Shown here: in pieces, positions 17,784-26,894 of the stretch
How the letters are laid out: every line of letters starts with the position of its first letter
Numbering within the stretch: position 1 is the first letter of the stretch
NCBI RefSeq assembly: GCF_000284515.1
Contig: NC_017668.1
Span: forward strand, 868,001 to 932,000
DNA: 64,000 nucleotides
Reading direction: 5' to 3'
Source: Halobacillus halophilus DSM 2266
Lineage (GTDB): Bacteria; Bacillota; Bacilli; Bacillales; Halobacillaceae
Position numbers and translations under genes: made by a program
The notes under the pieces: generated by a model
The model's database searches: none
The model's input: the letters and a program-made list of their open reading frames with translations, nothing else
Told to the model about the DNA's origin: nothing

Positions 17784-17812
17784 CTGACAAACATGCGTTT
17801 AGATTGTATTGT
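17784..17812 (+). promoter_or_regulatory. Probable promoter of the mannitol operon
   Basis: CTGACA (17784-17789), a 17-bp spacer and TATTGT (17807-17812), directly followed by the cre site. An MtlR operator is expected near the -35 region by analogy with other Firmicute mtl operons, but I cannot point to it. Confidence 0.5.
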
Positions 17813-17821
17813 ATATAGCAC

Positions 17822-17835
17822 TGTAACCGCTTTAA
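17822..17835 (+). promoter_or_regulatory. Catabolite response element (cre) upstream of mtlA
   Basis: TGTAACCGCTTTAA matches the CcpA consensus TGWAANCGNTNWCA at 13 of 14 positions. It starts 9 bases downstream of the -10 hexamer, which suits glucose repression by CcpA with HPr-Ser-P at the transcription start. Confidence 0.7.
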
Positions 17836-17889
17836 AATAAAATTACAGACAAAGAGAAAAAAGCGTTGAGAGACGAAGGAGGAAACAAA

Positions 17890-19698
17890 ATGAGTGAACA
17901 ACAAGAGAAAGTGGGAGTGAGGGCAAGAGTCCAGAAGTTCGGCAGCTTTTTAAGTAGTATGATTATGCCTAATATTGCTGCTTTTATTGCCTGGGGAATT
18001 ATCACCGCTTTATTTATCCCGGATGGCTACTATCCTAATGAAGATTTAGCAGCAATGGTAGGACCAATGATCACTTATCTATTGCCATTATTAATTGCTT
18101 TTACCGGTGGACGGTTGATTCATGGGTTGCGAGGAGGAGTTGTCGCCGCCACGGCTGCCATGGGTGTAATTGTCGGCTCACCGGACACACCAATGTTCCT
18201 TGGCGCCATGGTTGCTGGTCCGATTGCTGGTTATGCCATGAAAAAAGTGGACGAATTCTTTGAAGGAAAAGTTCGACAAGGTTTTGAAATGCTCGTTAAT
18301 AACTTTTCAGCAGGAATATTAGGAGCGGTACTAGCCGTACTTGCTTACTTTACGTTAAGTCCGCTCTTTTCAGGGATCACCGAACTTCTTGGTGTAGGAG
18401 TAGATTTCCTAATCTCAGCTGGTTTATTACCATTAGCCAACTTATTCATTGAACCTGCCAAAGTGGTATTTCTGAACAACGCTATTAACCATGGAATTTT
18501 AACGCCGCTTGGTACAGAACAATCTCTAGAAACAGGAAAGTCGATTCTATTCTTACTTGAAGCGAACCCTGGTCCTGGTCTAGGCGTATTGCTCGCCTTT
18601 ATGTTCTTTGGAAAAGGAGTCTCTAAACAAACAGCACCAGGTGCAGCAATCATTCAATTCTTTGGCGGAATCCATGAGATTTATTTCCCTTATATTTTAT
18701 CCAAGCCACTCGTCATATTAGGCGCGATTGCTGGTGGTATTTCAGGTACAGCTACTTTTGCTTTCTTCAATGCTGGACTGACCGCCGCAGCTTCACCAGG
18801 AAGTATCATAGCTATTATGGGTATGACACCAAGAGGTAATTATCTTGGAGTTGCTGCTGGTGTAGCTGTAGCTGCTGTTGTTTCATTTATCGTATCCTCG
18901 ATTATTTTGAAAGCAAGCAAAGATGAAGACGAGGGAGATATTGAAGAAGCGACCTCTAAGATGGAAGGTATGAAAGGGAAGAAAAGCAGTGTATCTGGTC
19001 AGCTCTCAGGTAAACAGTCTGCAGAAACGACAGAAGCTTCTCCTGAAGACGGTCATACAGCTGAGGTTCCTAAGCTTGATTATTCCAAAGTAGATAAAAT
19101 CATTTTCGCCTGCGATGCCGGAATGGGATCAAGTGCCATGGGGTCATCCTTATTGAAGAATAAGTTTAAAAAAGCGGACCTTGATATTGAAGTAACGAAT
19201 ATGGCCATTAACGACCTGCCGCAGGATGTAGATGTTGTCATTACTCATAAAGATTTAACGGAGCGTGCGAAACAGAAAGTTCCAAATGCTCACCATATTT
19301 CCGTGGATAACTTCCTGAACAGTCCAAAATACGATGAGCTTGTGGAAGAACTGCAAAACAAATCTACTACTAAGGAAGAAGAAACGGGCGGCACAGCAGA
19401 AGTACCTGATGTAGATGCTTCTAAAGTGGACAAAATCATTTTTGCCTGCGATGCCGGCATGGGATCCAGCGCTATGGGCGCATCCCTCTTGAAAAACAAA
19501 TTCAAGAAAGCAGGAATCGATATTAATGTGACGAACATGGCCATTAATGACCTGCCGCAGGATGTGGATATCGTTATTACTCATAAAGACTTAACAGAGC
19601 GAGCGAAGCAAAAAGTTCCAGGTGCCCATCATGTGTCTGTCGATAATTTCTTGAACAGTCCGAAGTATGATGAGTTAGTAGAAGAGCTGCAGAAATAA
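17890..19698 (+). CDS. mtlA: PTS mannitol transporter EIICB with two tandem IIB domains
   Basis: Membrane permease and phosphotransferase that imports mannitol as mannitol-1-phosphate. 602 residues; typical Firmicute EIICB proteins are about 470. Order: EIIC membrane domain (about 1-345, with PNIAAFIAWGIITALFIP, GIHEIYFPYIL and LTAAASPGS), a charged linker (346-395), IIB-1 (about 399-489, phosphorylated Cys 408 in FACDAGMGSSAMG), a second linker and IIB-2 (about 511-601, Cys 520 in the same motif). The two IIB copies are identical at 84 of 91 residues, linker motif AEVP included. AAGGAGG lies 7 bases before ATG 17890. First gene of mtlA-mtlR-mtlF-mtlD. Confidence 0.93.
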   Translation: MSEQQEKVGVRARVQKFGSFLSSMIMPNIAAFIAWGIITALFIPDGYYPNEDLAAMVGPMITYLLPLLIAFTGGRLIHGLRGGVVAATAAMGVIVGSPDTPMFLGAMVAGPIAGYAMKKVDEFFEGKVRQGFEMLVNNFSAGILGAVLAVLAYFTLSPLFSGITELLGVGVDFLISAGLLPLANLFIEPAKVVFLNNAINHGILTPLGTEQSLETGKSILFLLEANPGPGLGVLLAFMFFGKGVSKQTAPGAAIIQFFGGIHEIYFPYILSKPLVILGAIAGGISGTATFAFFNAGLTAAASPGSIIAIMGMTPRGNYLGVAAGVAVAAVVSFIVSSIILKASKDEDEGDIEEATSKMEGMKGKKSSVSGQLSGKQSAETTEASPEDGHTAEVPKLDYSKVDKIIFACDAGMGSSAMGSSLLKNKFKKADLDIEVTNMAINDLPQDVDVVITHKDLTERAKQKVPNAHHISVDNFLNSPKYDELVEELQNKSTTKEEETGGTAEVPDVDASKVDKIIFACDAGMGSSAMGASLLKNKFKKAGIDINVTNMAINDLPQDVDIVITHKDLTERAKQKVPGAHHVSVDNFLNSPKYDELVEELQK

Positions 19699-19708
19699 TG
19701 AAAAGTAG

Positions 19709-19740
19709 AAAAGAGTCTGTTCGATCAGACTCTTTTCTGT
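19709..19740 (+). terminator. Terminator or attenuator between mtlA and mtlR
   Basis: A perfect 11-bp stem AAAAGAGTCTG / CAGACTCTTTT with a short T run. It probably lowers expression of the downstream genes relative to mtlA rather than separating them, since no other promoter is evident before mtlR. Confidence 0.6.
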
Positions 19741-19789
19741 CCGAATATCATTCCCAATGGCTGACGGACAGAGAGGAGTGGAAGGATGT

Positions 19790-21883
19790 ATGTATGTCTC
19801 AGCACGAGAACGAAGACTGATTGAAATGCTGCTTGAGACTCCTCAAGATCTAACCATTAAAGACCTGGCGGAATCTTTAGATGTGAGTGCTCGAACGATT
19901 CATCGAGATTTAAAAGGTGTAGAAGATATACTGGAAAGCCACGGGTTATCCTTAGAGAAAAAAACCGGAAAAGGAATAGCTATTCTTGGCGAAGAAGAAA
20001 GACGCCAGGATTTAAGAATGTCAATAAATGAACAAAACTCTGTAGATTACACACCCGAAGAACGTCATGTGCTTATTCTCTCCTGGCTGCTTGAGTCTCA
20101 GGAACCGGTTAAACTCATGACTTTATCAAACGAACTAGGTGTCACAGTGGCCACGATCAGTCACGATCTGGATAAGATTGAAGAGATTCTTGTTAAATTT
20201 CAACTCCAGCTGATCCGTAAGCGTGGATACGGAGTGGAAGTTCAAGGGGAAGAAGGCAACATCCGTGAAGCTATCCAATATATCATTATGCAGCATATGA
20301 ATGAGCATGATTTTCTTAAATTGCTGCGAGAGAACATCCAATCTCCGGCTGCACCTTCGCTGGATGCCGTCTCCGATCATTTGCTTGGTCTCGTTGACCG
20401 GCAAAACATCAGCACCATTGAACAAACCGTGAACTCTATTCGGGCGGAGCTGCCTTATCATTTGGCTGACAGTGCTTATATTGGATTAGTTATTCATTTA
20501 GCCTTAGCGATTGAACGTCTCCAGCAAGGGGAATTTATACAGATGGAAGACGAGTATCTGGCTCGTCTTCAGTCAACAAAAGAGTTTGATATTGCCGGAA
20601 AATTAATAAGCGAGTTAGAAGAAATCTTTGAGTTATCGATTCCGAAAGCGGAAACCGGGTACATTACGATGCATCTAATGGGGGCAAAAGTCCGGTACAA
20701 TCAGGACTACATTCTGGAAGACAGCAGTTTGAGTATTGCTTTTAAAGCAAAACAGCTGATTGAATTTGTTTCGAATACCTTACATCAGAATCTTCACCAG
20801 TCAGATCAGTTGTTGAATGATCTGGTGGTGCATCTGAAGCCGAGTTTGTACCGGATCCACCAGGGAATGGATATTAAAAATCCGTTGAGGGAACAAATTG
20901 AGCAGGACTATCCAGAATTATTCCTAACACTAGAACGAGCCACAGAATTTGTTTTCCCAACCATTACTTTTCCGAAAGAGGAAACGGCTTTTCTAGTGAT
21001 GCACTTTGCCAGTGCTTTGCTAAATATGGAAGGTTCACGTGGCCTTAAAGCGTTAGTGGTCTGTTCAAGCGGCATAGGTACCGCCAAAATTTTAGCCGCT
21101 AAGCTTAAAAAACAATTTTTGGAGATTGAAGAAGTGGATCACCAGTCTCTGTTCGACTTAGATAAAATAACGAAAGAGGATTACGATTTAGTCGTATCTA
21201 CGATTCCGCTGGATAGTATGGAGGATTATGTACTAGTCAACCCGATGCTTCCAAGTGCGGACATTCAGCGGCTGGAACATCGAATCCGAAAATTGAAGAT
21301 TATGGAAAGTATGAAGCCGATCAAAGAAAACGTGGCGCAAGAAGATGAGACCCTGCAGGCCATCCAAGATTCTGTAGGAGGTATTCAGCGCTATGCTGCA
21401 ACCGTTGGACAGTTGTTAAACGGTCTGTACGTGCTTAGCCACTCAAGTATATCCAAACAAGAAATTCTTCAAGATGCGTGTCTCACATTACAGAACAAAA
21501 ACATGCTCACAGAAGCGGAAGCTATTACGGAAGCCTTAGTGAACAGGGAAACTGTGGGAGGACTCGGGATTCCAGAGACCACTCTTACCTTGTATCATAC
21601 AAGGCATCCCGCTGTACATGAGCCGACCTTCACCCTTATTAAGCTTAACGAAGCCGTGGAGGTTACGGGGATGGATGGCGAAATGATGCCGTCGTCCGTG
21701 TTTATCCTTATGCTGGCCCCACAGGATATAAGTAAAGAGGGGCTAGAGGTGGTCAGCTTCTTGAGTTCTATGCTGATTGAAGAGCCTGAAATGGTGAGGG
21801 TGCTTGAAAAAGAAGAAGAAGACCAAATTAAAAATTATGTGTCTAATCAGCTTCATCAGTTTTTTAAGAAAAAAATATCTTAA
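19790..21883 (+). CDS. mtlR: Mannitol operon activator MtlR (PRD regulator)
   Basis: DNA-binding activator of the mannitol operon, controlled by PTS phosphorylation; 697 residues, close to B. subtilis MtlR. Domains in order: two helix-turn-helix units (LTIKDLAESLDVSARTIHRD and a second around VTVATISHDL), PRD1 (about 180-290), PRD2 (about 300-405, with PKEETAFLVMHFASALL), a Gat-type EIIB-like domain (LVVCSSGIGTAKIL near 420, Cys present) and a C-terminal EIIA-like domain (TLYHTRHPAVHEP near 600). ATG 19790 is preferred to the upstream ATG 19757, which lies before the GAGGAG region. Confidence 0.92.
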   Translation: MYVSARERRLIEMLLETPQDLTIKDLAESLDVSARTIHRDLKGVEDILESHGLSLEKKTGKGIAILGEEERRQDLRMSINEQNSVDYTPEERHVLILSWLLESQEPVKLMTLSNELGVTVATISHDLDKIEEILVKFQLQLIRKRGYGVEVQGEEGNIREAIQYIIMQHMNEHDFLKLLRENIQSPAAPSLDAVSDHLLGLVDRQNISTIEQTVNSIRAELPYHLADSAYIGLVIHLALAIERLQQGEFIQMEDEYLARLQSTKEFDIAGKLISELEEIFELSIPKAETGYITMHLMGAKVRYNQDYILEDSSLSIAFKAKQLIEFVSNTLHQNLHQSDQLLNDLVVHLKPSLYRIHQGMDIKNPLREQIEQDYPELFLTLERATEFVFPTITFPKEETAFLVMHFASALLNMEGSRGLKALVVCSSGIGTAKILAAKLKKQFLEIEEVDHQSLFDLDKITKEDYDLVVSTIPLDSMEDYVLVNPMLPSADIQRLEHRIRKLKIMESMKPIKENVAQEDETLQAIQDSVGGIQRYAATVGQLLNGLYVLSHSSISKQEILQDACLTLQNKNMLTEAEAITEALVNRETVGGLGIPETTLTLYHTRHPAVHEPTFTLIKLNEAVEVTGMDGEMMPSSVFILMLAPQDISKEGLEVVSFLSSMLIEEPEMVRVLEKEEEDQIKNYVSNQLHQFFKKKIS

Positions 21884-21905
21884 TCATTTAAAGAGGAGAA
21901 TGAAT

Positions 21906-22343
21906 ATGTCTGATAACATTTTAACGTCCAATACGATTGAATTGAATGCACAGTTCAGCTCTAAAGAAGAAGCGATCCGCTATGTGGGAGGTCTGCTTCA
22001 CGATGGCGGTTATGTAGAAGAAGCTTATATTGATAAAATGATGGAAAGAGAAGAAGTGACTTCTACCTTTATGGGGAACTACGTAGCCATCCCTCATGGT
22101 ACGGAAGATGCAAAGAAATCAGTGAAAGAAACAGGTCTTGCTGTAGTTACCGTGCCAGATGGCGTTGATTTTGGTGACGGGAATATCGTGAAATTGCTCA
22201 TTGGAATTGCTGGAAAAGGGGACGAGCACCTTCAGATCCTTTCTCAAATTGCCATTGTATGTTCAGAAGAAGAGAACATTGATACGATTCTAAATGCTCA
22301 ATCGAAAGAAGAAATTATCAGCATCTTTAACGAGGTGAATTAA
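21906..22343 (+). CDS. mtlF: PTS mannitol-specific EIIA component
   Basis: 145-residue cytoplasmic phosphocarrier that passes phosphate from HPr to the IIB domain(s) of MtlA. The active-site histidine is seen in NYVAIPHGTEDAKKS, and MMEREEVTSTFMG precedes it as usual. ATG 21906 has GAGGAG 7 bases upstream; ATG 21900 is too close to that site. It follows mtlR by 22 bases and precedes mtlD by 3 bases. Confidence 0.93.
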   Translation: MSDNILTSNTIELNAQFSSKEEAIRYVGGLLHDGGYVEEAYIDKMMEREEVTSTFMGNYVAIPHGTEDAKKSVKETGLAVVTVPDGVDFGDGNIVKLLIGIAGKGDEHLQILSQIAIVCSEEENIDTILNAQSKEEIISIFNEVN

Positions 22344-22346
22344 AAA

Positions 22347-23483
22347 ATGAAAGCCGTTCACTTTGGAGCAGGAAATATCGGAAGAGGATTCATTGGTGCA
22401 CTGTTATCGCAGGCAGGGTATGAAACTATTTTTGTAGATGTGAATGGTGAGTTAATCAATGAACTAAACCAGAAAAGGTCCTATCAAGTGGATCTTGCCG
22501 GCACAGATCGTTCGCTTGAGGTCACGAATGTATCAGGGCTAAACAGCATCAACGATGAACAGGCAGTTATTAAGGCGATTGAGGAAGCTGAGATTATTAC
22601 TACGGCTGTTGGCCCTAATATTCTGTCTGTCATTGCCCCTGTACTGGCCAAAGGTCTGCTTCACAAGAAGGAAAAAGGAAACGTAATCGCCTGCGAAAAT
22701 ATGGTAGGTGGAAGTGAAATTTTGAAAAATCACATTCTTGAACACGCAGATGCTGAGGAAAAGGATTGGATCATTGAGAATATTGGCTTTCCGAATTCAG
22801 CTGTGGATCGAATTGTGCCGGATCAGCATCAGGAAGATTTATTAACGGTAAAAGTGGAGCCCTATTTTGAGTGGGTAGTAGAAACGACTGCTATTAAAGG
22901 GGGTCGTCCGGAAATTAAAGGAATTACGTATGTCGATGATTTGACTCCTTACATCGAGCGTAAACTTTTCACAGTGAACACGGGGCATGCCGTGGCTGCC
23001 TATTTAGGGAAATTCCATGGCTACCAGACGATTAAGCAGGTTATGGACGATCCAGCTATTAAAGAGAAAATCCGAGGGGCCCTACAGGAATCAGGAGCTG
23101 TTCTGATCGAGAAATATAAATTTGATGAGGAAGTGCATTACGAATATATTGAAACGATTCTCAGCCGTTTCGAAAACCCGGATTTATCAGATGAAGTTAC
23201 TCGTGTCGGACGAGCACCAATTCGAAAACTCGGACCAAATGACCGTCTTGTACAGCCGGCCGTTTCTTATCTGGAATACGTAAAGGAGGATCCGGTACGT
23301 CTTGCGGAGGTTATAGCAGCTGCTTTATTTTACGAGAACGAGAAGGATGAGGAAGCTGTTGAACTGCAGAAACTTATCACAGAAAAAGGAAGAATCAATG
23401 CCTTTAAGGAAGTCGCAGAGTTGGACAGCGATCATCGACTTGTCAAAGCAGTTGAAGCACAGGTCCATCATTTAGAAAAATAA
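22347..23483 (+). CDS. mtlD: Mannitol-1-phosphate 5-dehydrogenase
   Basis: NAD-dependent oxidation of mannitol-1-phosphate to fructose-6-phosphate, the last step of the operon. 378 residues with N-terminal Rossmann motif HFGAGNIGRGFIG (residues 5-17), the polyol dehydrogenase signature ENIGFPNSAVDRIVP (about 148-162) and KLFTVNTGHAVAAYLG with the family's active-site Lys region. CGAGGTG in the end of mtlF serves as ribosome binding site. The operon ends at the terminator just downstream. Confidence 0.94.
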   Translation: MKAVHFGAGNIGRGFIGALLSQAGYETIFVDVNGELINELNQKRSYQVDLAGTDRSLEVTNVSGLNSINDEQAVIKAIEEAEIITTAVGPNILSVIAPVLAKGLLHKKEKGNVIACENMVGGSEILKNHILEHADAEEKDWIIENIGFPNSAVDRIVPDQHQEDLLTVKVEPYFEWVVETTAIKGGRPEIKGITYVDDLTPYIERKLFTVNTGHAVAAYLGKFHGYQTIKQVMDDPAIKEKIRGALQESGAVLIEKYKFDEEVHYEYIETILSRFENPDLSDEVTRVGRAPIRKLGPNDRLVQPAVSYLEYVKEDPVRLAEVIAAALFYENEKDEEAVELQKLITEKGRINAFKEVAELDSDHRLVKAVEAQVHHLEK

Positions 23484-23489
23484 GTACTA

Positions 23490-23531
23490 AAAAAAACCTC
23501 CAGAGGAATTTTAACCCTCCGGAGTTTTTTT
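23490..23531. terminator. Bidirectional terminator after mtlD
   Basis: CTCCAGAGG / CCTCCGGAG stem with an A run on one side and TTTTTTT on the other, between convergent mtlD and the PilZ gene. Confidence 0.8.
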
Positions 23532-23882
23532 GTCTTTTATTTGATTGTGTTTCTTTAAAGCCTGAATCACTTCTTCTTGATGGTCACCGATAAAATCAAG
23601 GCCGTAATGATATTGGCCGTGAGCCGGCTTCATCCATATGACTTCCGCTGTAAAAGAAAGATCGTGACCGGCTAGTGAGGTGGCGACGAATAAGTGGACG
23701 GTTTTGCTAGTGGGTATATGTACATCGGAAGCAAGTCTCATCCCTCCAGGACTAATGTCTATAACACTGCCAGATCCCATGGAGGAATTGACAGATTTTT
23801 TATCTACCTTGATTAGTTTAAAGCCAGCGGAGAGAGGCTCCTCGAAGGTGTATCGCAATGTTTCATTTCTTCGGTATCGCAT
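23511..23882 (-). CDS. PilZ domain protein (c-di-GMP effector candidate)
   Basis: 123 residues forming one PilZ domain. The c-di-GMP-binding elements are present: RYRRNE at residues 2-7 (RxxxR type) and DISPGGMRL at about 43-51 (D/NxSxxG). The rest fits the six-strand barrel (VHLFVATSLAGHDLSFTAEV, HYGLDFIG). It lacks the YcgR-N domain of B. subtilis YpfA, so it may act as a small stand-alone adaptor. Its partner cannot be inferred from neighbours. The stop lies within the shared terminator. Confidence 0.8.
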   Translation of the reverse strand: MRYRRNETLRYTFEEPLSAGFKLIKVDKKSVNSSMGSGSVIDISPGGMRLASDVHIPTSKTVHLFVATSLAGHDLSFTAEVIWMKPAHGQYHYGLDFIGDHQEEVIQALKKHNQIKDKKTPEG

Positions 23883-24043
23883 GAAATCGACCTTTCTGGC
23901 TAAGACATCTTTTAATTGAAAATACCAAAATATTCTTGATAAAGCAATCTATCGTTTTATGAGTTGTTCACTTTATCTTGTGTGTGAAAATTCTGATACA
24001 ATGAGATAGGTGAATATGTTTACATAAAAGAAAGGGGAACGTT

Positions 24044-25822
24044 ATGAATACTCTCCATAAAACGTGGAATTTAGAAACGATTTTTGAAGGAGGCAGTGAA
24101 TCTGAACAGTTTCATAATTATGTTCTGAAAACAGAACAGGAAATTAGCAAGCTTGAAAGTCTTGTACACTCATTCACATCGCCCCAAAATACAGACCAGA
24201 CAAAAGAACTCTCTGAAATTGTAGATCAAATTCAACTAGTAACGAAACGACTGGGAGAAATCGGGGCATTTATTAGCTGTTTGAATGCTCAGGATGTAAA
24301 TGATAAAAAAGCAGGTGCCTGGCAGTCCAGACAGAATGAACTCAGCGCTGCGTTTGGAAATCTGCTCACACAATTCGATCAGAAATTAGTTCAGACGGAT
24401 GAAGATGTATGGAAATCGTTATTGAAACATGCTCCATTTCATCAGTTGGAATTTATCCTTAATGAGCGACGAAGGGCTGCCAAGGACAAATTGGAGCTGC
24501 GGCAAGAGTCCTTAATTAATGATTTAGGGGTGGATGGATATCACGCTTGGGGACAAATGTATGATGCTATTGTTGGGAAATTAACTATTACACATGAAGG
24601 AAAGACGCTTTCCGTAGGACAGGCCTCAAACTTGCTCGACTCACCCGACCGCGCCGTTCGGAAGGATGTTTTTGATAAGCTGCAGAAGACCTGGAAAGCA
24701 CAGACGGATCTATTCAGTGAGACATTGAATCATCTGTCAGGTTTCAGACTTCAAACCTATAAATATCGAGGTTGGGAGCGGGTGCTGAAAGAACCGCTTG
24801 AGTACAATCGAATGAGTGAAAAGACCTTGAACACAATGTGGGAAACGATCACAAAATACAAAAAACATTACCTTCCTTATTTAAAAAGAAAGGCGCATAT
24901 GCTTGGTATAGAACGTTTAAGTTTTTACGATGTGGAAGCACCTGTAGGCTCAACGGAACAGACAATGAGCTTTCAACAGGGAGCTGAGTTTATTACTCAG
25001 CAATTCCGTTCGTTCAGTCCTAAGATGGCAGATTTTGCAGAAATGGCTTTTGAAAAGCGCTGGATCGAAGCAGAAGACCGTTCAGGCAAAAGGCCAGGAG
25101 GCTTCTGCACAAGCTTTCCTGACAGCGGACAGACAAGGATCTTTATGACATATTCCGGTACACCATCTAATGTGGCCACGCTGGCCCATGAGCTGGGACA
25201 TGCCTATCACCAGCACGTAATGGATGATCTGCCTGCCCTGAATCAGGGATACGCTATGAACGTGGCTGAGACAGCTTCAACATTTGCGGAGATGATTGTT
25301 TCTGATGCAGCCGTGAAGCATGCGGCCAGCGACACTGAAAAAATGACGCTGCTTGAAGATAAAGTTCAGAGAAGTATTGCTTTCTTTATGAACATCCACG
25401 CTCGTTTCTTGTTTGAAACCAGATTTTATGAAGAACGTAAAAAGGGAGTGGTTTCAGCTGAACGCTTAAACGAACTTATGGTTGAGGCACAGAAGGAAGC
25501 CTATGAAGAGGCGCTGGATGAGTACGATCCAACCTTTTGGGCATCCAAACTTCATTTCCACATTACAGATGTACCATTCTATAATTTCCCTTATACGTTT
25601 GGTTATTTGTTCAGCTTGGGTATTTACGCGAAAGCTCTAAACTCGGACAGTAATTTTGAAAATGACTACATTGCCCTGTTGCAGGATACGGGTCGTATGA
25701 CGACAGAAGATTTAGCAGCTAAGCATCTGGGTGTAGATTTAGAGAAGCCTGAATTCTGGGAACAAGCTATGGATCTTTGTATGAAAGATCTAAATGACTT
25801 TATGGAGCTTAGCGCAAAATAA
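24044..25822 (+). CDS. M3 family oligoendopeptidase (PepF type)
   Basis: Cytoplasmic zinc metallopeptidase that cleaves oligopeptides, 592 residues. The zinc motif HELGHAYHQH is at about 382-391 (HExxH) with the third ligand Glu in NVAETASTFAEM about 25 residues later. The N-terminal PepF_N helical region (about 110-180) precedes the catalytic M3 domain. The FCTSFPDSGQTRIFMTYSGT block ahead of the zinc site is typical. AAAGGGGAA precedes ATG 24044. It ends 28 bases before the pterin dehydratase gene, so the two are probably cotranscribed. Confidence 0.9.
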   Translation: MNTLHKTWNLETIFEGGSESEQFHNYVLKTEQEISKLESLVHSFTSPQNTDQTKELSEIVDQIQLVTKRLGEIGAFISCLNAQDVNDKKAGAWQSRQNELSAAFGNLLTQFDQKLVQTDEDVWKSLLKHAPFHQLEFILNERRRAAKDKLELRQESLINDLGVDGYHAWGQMYDAIVGKLTITHEGKTLSVGQASNLLDSPDRAVRKDVFDKLQKTWKAQTDLFSETLNHLSGFRLQTYKYRGWERVLKEPLEYNRMSEKTLNTMWETITKYKKHYLPYLKRKAHMLGIERLSFYDVEAPVGSTEQTMSFQQGAEFITQQFRSFSPKMADFAEMAFEKRWIEAEDRSGKRPGGFCTSFPDSGQTRIFMTYSGTPSNVATLAHELGHAYHQHVMDDLPALNQGYAMNVAETASTFAEMIVSDAAVKHAASDTEKMTLLEDKVQRSIAFFMNIHARFLFETRFYEERKKGVVSAERLNELMVEAQKEAYEEALDEYDPTFWASKLHFHITDVPFYNFPYTFGYLFSLGIYAKALNSDSNFENDYIALLQDTGRMTTEDLAAKHLGVDLEKPEFWEQAMDLCMKDLNDFMELSAK

Positions 25823-25850
25823 CCGGGACGATTAACGAGGAGGAATTCAA

Positions 25851-26150
25851 ATGGAAGAGAAGCTTATTCCTGAAGCTGAAAAGCAGCAGCGAGTAGAAGA
25901 ATTAGAAGGCTGGAAATTGACGGATAACAAGTTTATTGTTAAACGCTATCGCTTTGAAGACTTTCTTTCCGGCATCCGTTTTGTTAATCTTGTGGCCGAA
26001 TATTCGGAAGAAATTCAGCATCATCCTTTCATCAGTATCGATTACAAAGTGGTCACCATGAAGCTGACTTCGTGGAATGCCAAGGGACTTACGGAGCTTG
26101 ATCTGGCATGCGCAGAAAAATATGATATTTTATACAGCAATATAAAGTAA
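25851..26150 (+). CDS. 4a-hydroxytetrahydrobiopterin dehydratase (PCD)
   Basis: 99-residue pterin-4a-carbinolamine dehydratase that regenerates oxidised pterin cofactor. The active-site segment reads EEIQHHPFISIDYKVVTMKL (about residues 48-67), with the His-His-Pro core, followed by TSWNAKGLTELDLACAEKYD. Many PCDs have three histidines; here the first is Gln, as in some bacterial homologues. CGAGGAGG precedes ATG 25851. No pterin-dependent hydroxylase is nearby, so its partner reaction is unknown. Confidence 0.85.
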   Translation: MEEKLIPEAEKQQRVEELEGWKLTDNKFIVKRYRFEDFLSGIRFVNLVAEYSEEIQHHPFISIDYKVVTMKLTSWNAKGLTELDLACAEKYDILYSNIK

Positions 26151-26154
26151 GGAC

Positions 26155-26200
26155 AAGAAAGACCAGTGTAAGGAAAAAATCGCACTGGTCTTTCTTAAGT
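26155..26200 (+). terminator. Intrinsic terminator after the PCD gene
   Basis: A 14-bp stem AAGAAAGACCAGTG / CACTGGTCTTTCTT. Confidence 0.8.
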
Positions 26201-26345
26201 TATGGTAAGCATTACAGAAGATTCCACCCAATTGCAGCGGAAGGATCATCGAATATCATTGCCTCTGAAAGAAGCACTATCAACGAACGATCCACTTTTT
26301 ATAGAAAAAAGTTTTATTAAGTATTGCCAAATTATTGCCTTTCAG

Positions 26346-26827
26346 AAAAGCTCCCGATACTGGAATACTCAGTTTCGAGATAGTTGGGGCCCGTTGCAAA
26401 TAATAGATGAGGGCGGCTACGGAAACAACTCGCTTTCCTGCGGCCCTACAAGACGTAGGGTCGATCGACGTTGCCACAGGACGTGGCGACTTTAGTCAAT
26501 CCTCCTTTTACCAGAAGCCTCCTCAGTCGTTAACACTCCTTGTGGGGTCTCGCCTAGCTCCTTCTCCCGCGGGAGTCTCGTCGTTTCCTCCGCCACCCCA
26601 ACGATATCTAGTGAACGAACCCTGCTATAGGAGACAGGAGCCATACTGCATCTGCCTCAAATGCTTTATAACAGGGTTCCTACACGTAATCAAACATTAA
26701 AACTCAGGGTGGTTATAGATTATCCTTGTTCATTGGAAGGTGTTTATTCAGAGAATTTCGAGCCGTTCCCTGGAGCCCCTTTCTCCACACAATATCTCGA
26801 AACTGAGTCTTACAGTATCCGGCCCTA
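26346..26827 (+). repeat. Composite inverted repeat element R3 (module B deleted)
   Basis: Alpha end AAAAGCTCCCG and TIR to 26382; right TIR from 26793; beta end GGCCC. Module A (about 26409-26605) carries the 60-nt double-hairpin insert at 26442-26500. Module B is almost missing: TTTCGAG (26757-26763) runs straight into CCGTTCCCTGGAG, the far end of module B as seen in R2 and R5. The TIR tips read CCCGATACTG / CAGTATCCGG, whereas R1 and R2 read CCCGTTTA / TAAACGG. The downstream end lies about 65 bases from the SRPBCC gene. Confidence 0.82.
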
Positions 26828-26894
26828 TTGTGGAAGAAATTGCTTATTAAAATTAACAACAATGTTGAACATATATGTTAAAGGAGGGAATGGA

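Noticed and set aside
26661-26894. Upstream extension of the SRPBCC gene into R3
   Set aside because: The extension is repeat sequence. ATG 26895 has an AAAGGAGGG site at proper distance.
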